Assembly: GCF_030272615.1 (NCBI RefSeq)
Contig: NC_081410.1
Coordinates: 510,381,442 to 510,445,441, forward strand
DNA length: 64,000 nt
Direction of reading: 5' to 3'
Source of the DNA: Cryptomeria japonica
Lineage: Eukaryota > Streptophyta > Pinopsida > Cupressales > Cupressaceae
This document shows positions 58,361 to 64,000 of this stretch, piece by piece. How positions within the stretch are numbered: the stretch's first letter is position 1; each line of letters opens with the position of its first letter. The notes under the pieces are model-generated. The model was not told the DNA's origin. It did no database searches and was given only the letters and a program-made list of their open reading frames with translations. The position numbers were made by a program, and so were the translations under genes.

Positions 58361-61300
58361 ATGGTCACAACTCGATCCCAAAATAAAAAGATGGCTAAAC
58401 AACAATATGGCATGTCGGACATTAGTATCCTATATGAAGATCCCATGCAAGATCCTACACAAAGTGGGCAACCTAGAAATCAAGATCAAAGCCAAAATCC
58501 TAACATGGTTAGCGAAGATGAACTCTCTCCGAAAGTGCAAACTTTCCTAGCAGACTCTTATAACCAAGAGATGATTGAAAATTTCATCCAACACAATCCT
58601 ATTGCACTTCTAAAGACTCTCCTTGAAAATGGAGCTCAACTTCCACCTGAATTTGATAAATCCACTCTCGGCTAACAACCACAAGGAGACCCCTCTCCCA
58701 CGTAGAATGTTGCACCTTCTATTCATGTTAGGAAACTTACAAATACTAAGAGGGGGGGTGAATCAATATCTAACTGGTAATTAGAATTTTTCAACTTAAA
58801 ACATGCAGAACATATTGTAACAATGTACCGATATGCAAGAAATAATGCAATAAACAGAAATGAAAGAAACCACATGAAAATCACACCATAACATAATGAT
58901 TTAATGAGGAAATACGGTGTGGGAAAAACCTCGGTGGGATTTGTGACCCACAATATTCACTTACTGGCCAATAAGGGAATATTACTTACAATAGGGGCCT
59001 GCACATGCAGGAAGGCCAACTACCTAGAGCTCACTACTCAAATGGGAAGTCTCACTGACTTACAATGTGGATTATAAAAATCCAATAACATGTACTATTT
59101 TACAATAGCATCTTCAATTCCAGATTTAGTACCAGTTCCTACTCTATTCTTTACATATACCCCTTAACCTATATTTCACATAATAGGTCTGCTTAATCTT
59201 TTCTTCTTACTTTTTCGCTTACATCACTTCCTTACAAAATGTCTACAATGATCTCTTTTATATATAAGAGTCATTTTACAATGATATCAAGTCATCTTAA
59301 AAAAATTTCCAAATAATAAACAAAATATAATACACCAAAAATCTTGTTGGCCTCTGTGTCGGTATACTTCCTTTCTCTGTGTCGGTGCCGGTGTAGAGTA
59401 TGTTTTGTTGATGCCAGTGTAATGCCTTGCCGGTGTCATAGGATTGTAAGGTTGCCATCAATGACAAAACCTTCAATCACATACAATGTTTCATTGGAGT
59501 GTGCATATGCCAACACTCCAAACTCAATCAATTGCAACCCCATCAATCATCCAAACTCAATCAATGCCACCCGCAACACCTCCCCCTGTGGTCTCCATCC
59601 CACCTACTTCCTCCTTACCATCTATACCATCATCAAATCTGATCTCATATATCCTCCAACATGCTTCTATGCCATCTTCTTCCATTCAACCACATATTTC
59701 TATTCCACAAACTTTGCTTCCTATCAACAATGTCTCAAATTTTATCTGGTCCATACTCAATCTCGTCACAATAGTTTGTGGACCACAACCAACTATCACT
59801 CAAATCCCTATGACATTGGTCATCACATCTCATATTCCTACCTCTTCATAATATCAATACATTGGTGGTGGTGCACCTTCCTTGGCTCACCCAATTCTTG
59901 GGGCAAATACAATTCATCATTATCAAAATCCACAACAAGACCTCATCAAGGAAATTCAAGACATGAAAAATATCATCAAGGACATGAAACAAGGGACTAA
60001 TAAGAGGAAACCTTACTCGTTTGAGGAATTTTGTCCTTGTCCTTATGACCCATCTATATCAGTTGCACCTTACCCTCCAGGATTTGAGATCCCTAAATTC
60101 ACCAGGTATGAAGGCAAAGGAGACCCCCGCGACCATGTCTGGGAATTTCACATCTTATGTCAAGAAGTCTCTTATAGTGACCTATATCTTCATAGACTCT
60201 TTCCCAAGAGTCTCACAAGAGATTCCCTGGCATGGTTCTCATCTCTACCATGAGGCTCCATTGTCTCATTTCCAGACTTGGAAGAGAAATTTGTAGCTCA
60301 CTATGCCTACAACATGGCTAATGGTGTTTCTATGATGGACCTATGTAACACAAAACAAAGGCTCGGAGAGACTTTCGCCAACTTCTTACAAATATGGTGA
60401 TATCTTATCAAGAAATTCTAGTGGGACATTCTAGAACAACATCAAATTGAATTATTTCAAAAGAACTTTGTACCCAAACTTTCAAGACCTTTGACGTCTC
60501 AATATATCAAATCCTTCAAAAAATTGATCGATAAGGCCCTCACCCTCAAACGTGTCTTGTTGGAGGAAGGAACCTTGAAACATTACCAAAAATCAACACA
60601 AAGTTCTTCCTCTTATCATAATGACAAGCCAAAGTTCTGGTCTAAAAACAAAAACGTAGTCAACAATGGTGTAACTGATGCAAAGTGGGTCCAAACTTGG
60701 GCTGCTCCCCCAAAATCCACCACCAATAATCATCAATTCAATAATCAAAATCAATCCCAAAAACCTCACAATAATGTCTCAATCTAGGGATGACCACCCC
60801 GATCAAATAACAGAACTCCAAGAGACTTCACGCCTCTTGCTAAGCCTATTGAAATGGTGTTTCAAAAACTTGTCCAAGCAGGTGCAATGGTTTTTTTAAT
60901 CACTCACCTATTTGACCCCAATCAACCCAAATCTAGATGGTACAATGAGAATGAGTATTGTGAGTATCATCGTATCAAGGGACATGATACATGAAAGTGC
61001 ATGAAGCTTAAACTCTACATACAAGATCTCATTGATAGGGGTGAGATTGAAGTAGCAAATGCAAAACCTAGTAATAACAATAACAAACTTAAAATGTACC
61101 AGGAACCCTTCCTGAAGCATAATAAAGGAAAAGGATCATCATCTAACACAGTGAGTTATAACTACACTAATCATATAACCAGATTTGACTCTTTAGTAGG
61201 TCACATTGAGCCTGCAAACAACCATATTAACATCATAACTATCCAAGGAGTTAATCCTCCCTCTTCCGAAAGCATACCAAATCCTGCTAGGATAGTCATT

Positions 61301-61641
61301 CAAGGTGTTATGCCTTCCACCTCCCATCCCCAAAATGACTGCAATGTAACCACACACCGAGGTAAAGTCACCATCCAAGGAGTTCCTCCCCCACCAAACC
61401 CCCCGCCCATTTCTTCCACCTGACGATATGACCTCCTTGACCAACTTGGGAAGACCCCCGCACAAATTTCCATCCTAGAACTTCTCAAGACCTCCCCTGT
61501 ACATAAGGAAATTTTGGAGCAAGCCCTCCTTGAGTCTCGTGTTCCTAATAACATCAATGCTATTCAATTCTAAGCTCTCATTAGAAACCTTTCTGCCTAG
61601 CAACACATTGTATTTACCTCCAAAGATGCTCTTGCAAATGA
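58361..61641 (+). pseudogene. gag: Tat-2 Gag, interrupted by a solo LTR and ended by LZ
   Basis: Starts MVTTRSQNKKMAKQQYG, the usual Tat Gag opening. One frame continues across the solo LTR (58726-59515) to the LZ edge with several stops. Core blocks: KGDPRDHVWEFHILCQ, SLTRDSLAWFSSLP, MMDLCNTKQRLGE. The zinc-finger-like CEYHRIKGHDT lies near 60960. The final ISILELLKTSPVHKEILEQ corresponds to the Tat-1 segment before the protease. Tat-2 and Tat-1 are clearly related but not recent copies. Everything from the protease on would lie beyond LZ, outside the window. Confidence 0.87.
58726..59515 (-). repeat. Solo LTR of the LY family
   Basis: Runs from TGTTAGG to CATATGCCAACA and follows the LY LTR closely (ACTAAGAGGGGGGGTGAAT, GGGCCTGCACATGCAGGAAG). 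It is 790 bp, 70 bp shorter. The flanks ATTCA and CTCCA are a plausible target duplication with two changes. Removing the LTR plus one flank restores the gag frame exactly. Solo LTRs come from recombination between the two LTRs of an element. Confidence 0.88.
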
Positions 61642-62855
61642 TGATGAATACTAAGAGGGGGGGTGAATTAGTATACCAAAAATTACTGAACTCAAACACT
61701 TTATCAATCTAGCAATAAACCGGTATAACAATTTAACTAACAAACTGGTTAACACAAATGCAAACCAAATAGCAAGTAAGTCATTCACCCATAGAAGTAG
61801 AATCACCATAACACAAGAGATTTTGATGTGGAAACCCAAATGGAAAAAACCACGGTGAGATGAAACTCACAAGTAACTATCTACAGAATAGTAACCAGAT
61901 CGGTTAAGGTCATACAATGTTCTTTACCAAAACAGATCCTGTTAGGAATCTCAATCTTTTTTAGGAGATAAGTCTGATTAAAGACTACCTTGTGAGAGGA
62001 TTTTAGATCCACAGATGTGAATCACCTTGTTAGAGGTTTTACAAAGGCTTTTATGGGCCTACCCGATTAAGGGTTTCTAACTTGACAAAGATGTGAGTAA
62101 TCAACAAGTGAATGATCAAGCAAATAGCACAGTCTGCTTGGTTAGATCCATGATAGCTCATTGCCAATGCATTTCAACATTACTTCAGTTTTCAGTAAAT
62201 CCACACTCTATTATAGCACATAGACTTGATCTTTTTTGTTAAGATCGCACATACAAGAACTCATCAACCACCACAAACCCTAACAACTACACACATACTA
62301 AAACCCTAGACATGATGTCCTTAAAAGGAATCTGATTTCATGTCGGTCCAATAGGATTACATTGCAAGTTCATAGGTTCATTGAATCTAGACACATTTGG
62401 TAACATGACACAAAAACACCGTCAAAGTGTCGGTGGATGGTAACTCATCACAAAGATATACCGGTTGGTAACTCATCATAGAGTATTACCGGTTTACACA
62501 ACTTTACCAATTACCGGTTGGTAACTCAGAGTAATACTGGTTTAACAGATTATCGGTTGGTCACTCAGAGTAATATCAGTTTAACTTTTAAAGAAATTAC
62601 CGGTTGACAAAAATGAAGACTGGGAAAATGATAACTACCACTTCTAGTTTCTTTGCTCCATTCCAGTTGAGATCCTCGAACTGCTTGAGGTCCTCATGCC
62701 ACTTGAGATTGGTAAACACTTTCTACAAGACACCGATAGTCTAAAGACTATAACATAATATCGGTTGAGCATAACTCTTACATACAAAAAGTGATCTCAT
62801 AGCAAGTGTGTGTCCATCAATGACAATCACAACATAATCATAAAAAATGCCAACA
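61642..62855 (-). repeat. LZ 3' LTR, 1214 bp
   Basis: Plus strand TGATGAATACTAAGAGG to AATGCCAACA, the reverse complement of the LX LTR plan. Extra length comes partly from three to four repeats of TTACCGGTTGGTAACTCA at about 62455-62600, absent or fewer in LX. Confidence 0.85.
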
Positions 62856-62870
62856 ATCTCCCCCTTTGGC
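62856..62870 (-). promoter_or_regulatory. LZ polypurine tract
   Basis: The minus strand reads GCCAAAGGGGGAGAT, identical to LX. Confidence 0.9.
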
Positions 62871-63173
62871 ATTGATGGCAACACTTAGGAAAAAAATTGA
62901 TGTCTAAGTATTTTTACAAAAAAAAAATATGCCATAATAAAAAATACTCCCCCTAAGCATATACACTATCTCTTTGAAGAAAAAAAATGTATACTACTTC
63001 CTTACAAAGATAAACATGAGTATACATAGCATGCATCAGAATTTTAAATACCAGAATACTTCTCCCCCTTTGCCAACAATGACAAAATACAGCTGAATAA
63101 CCCCTTTTTTGATTAGCTAAATAAATGTTTATGACAATAAAATGTGAAACTTGTCAAAAATTGATTTAAAGTC

Positions 63174-63995
63174 CTATATAAATTGCTTCATGAATAAGGA
63201 CCATGACTCAAGTAATGAGGTAGCAACCTCACTCTCCATTTGCATCTGGGATACATGTTCCTCCATGGTGTCCAAAGTACTCATCTCTTGAGTAATCGTC
63301 AAGGCATCCAGATTGAGATAGCACTTCTGAAGTATTTGCAGTCTTGGTAGTAGAACCAGTTGTAGTTCCTGCAAATCCTTGGTCTAGTTTTTTATCTCCA
63401 AATCAATTCTTGCAGCCTAAAGTTGAAACCGGTGAACGGTTTGCCCATAAGCGGTAAAGGAGTCATATGGAGTCTTGAAGGTGCTTATGAATGTATGCAA
63501 ATCAGTTTACAGTTTGTCTTTCTGGGCAAGCAGATCATCATAGAATAGATGGGGTAGACATATCTTATTGAGCAGCAATTTCCCCTCATCCATTGCATCT
63601 CTAATGTCCTTCTGTGCCTTCTGTAGATTGGACCGGAGCTCATGTAGCTTTCTCACCAAGGCAGTGTTCAAAGCCTTTTGATGCTCCTTCTTGGCATGCG
63701 CTTCTACAACCTCTTCCAAGCTTTGTACCTGGTCCTCCACAACTATGCATAAGAGTTTCAATTGGGCCAGAGAGGAATCGGTACTGGGGAGGTTGGTACA
63801 GGGTATCAAACTGGTTAGAGTGTCCACTGCAGCTTGGATCATGTCTTGCTCCTTCTTCCTCCTTATCACCTCTAGGCGTTCTTGAGCAAGCTTAATGGTT
63901 TGTAGCAGCTCTAATTCATTAGCAGATTGGAGGTCAATGGGACTGGTAATATCAGCCGATTTGGCTTGACTACCGGTTGTCTTTGGGGTCTCCAC
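63174..63995 (-). pseudogene. LZ ORF2, C-terminal part
   Basis: One minus-strand frame with a few stops between 63507 and 63375. Matches LX ORF2: NELELLQTIKLAQERLEVIR, SSLAQLKLLCIVVEDQVQSL, YDSFTAYGQTVHRF and LQLVLLPRLQILQKCYLNLD. It is better preserved than in LX and runs off the window. The conserved helical pattern, with polar i/i+3/i+4 spacing, suggests a coiled coil. Confidence 0.75.
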
Positions 63996-64000
63996 CTATG

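Larger units (their letters stand above)
61642..64000 (-). mobile_element. LZ: third member of the LX family, left part
   Basis: The 3' LTR (61642-62855), PPT and the end of ORF2 are in the window, minus strand. The element interrupts Tat-2 gag; AATGA at 61637-61641 should recur at the far end outside the window. Confidence 0.85.

Overview
This window looks like intergenic DNA from a large seed-plant genome, possibly a gymnosperm (inference). It is AT-rich, carries no intact ordinary gene I could recognise, and is mostly nested, decayed LTR retrotransposons. It also holds a plant PPR pseudogene, remnants of a DNA-transposon-like gene, and long TA, GA and CT microsatellites.

Layout from left to right. 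(1) 1-12170: the 3' part of a Ty3/Gypsy Tat-lineage element (Tat-1). It has gag, protease, G-patch, RT, RNase H, a second archaeal-type RNase H and integrase on the + strand, then an antisense open frame with a plant mobile domain (PMD), then the 3' LTR. (2) 12189-13523: the 3' end of a spliced gene with six small exons that are all phase 0; I do not recognise it. (3) 13.6-19 kb: a 359-bp tandem repeat, a minus-strand transposase-like pseudogene, and a recurring TACC-GTACGCGCTT motif around a GA microsatellite. (4) 19.5-27.4 kb: tandem duplications and two tandem copies of a long LTR.

(5) 27.4-47.5 kb: a minus-strand Ty3 chromovirus (Chromo-1) whose gag is split by a plus-strand LTR element (LX). 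The 5' LTR of LX is in turn split by a minus-strand LTR element (LY) with two 860-bp LTRs and a perfect 5-bp target duplication (ATCCC). LX, LY and a third relative, LZ, at the right edge share PBS, PPT, a Gag-like protein with multiple zinc knuckles, and a second large ORF of unknown function. No protease, RT, RNase H or integrase is visible in LX or LY. This non-autonomous family with its own conserved second protein is the best candidate here for something undescribed.

(6) 48-50.9 kb: a four-unit hairpin array and a decayed PPR gene. (7) 51.3-54.5 kb: the start of an Ogre/Tat-like element (Og-3): LTR, PBS, and an intact 309-codon ORF with three 43-residue repeats. (8) 54.7-61.6 kb: the 5' half of a second Tat element (Tat-2), split by a solo LTR of the LY family and ended by LZ.

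Most reading frames are broken by stop codons far more often than by frameshifts. That fits decay of methylated cytosines. All statements come from reading the sequence; nothing was searched or aligned by software.
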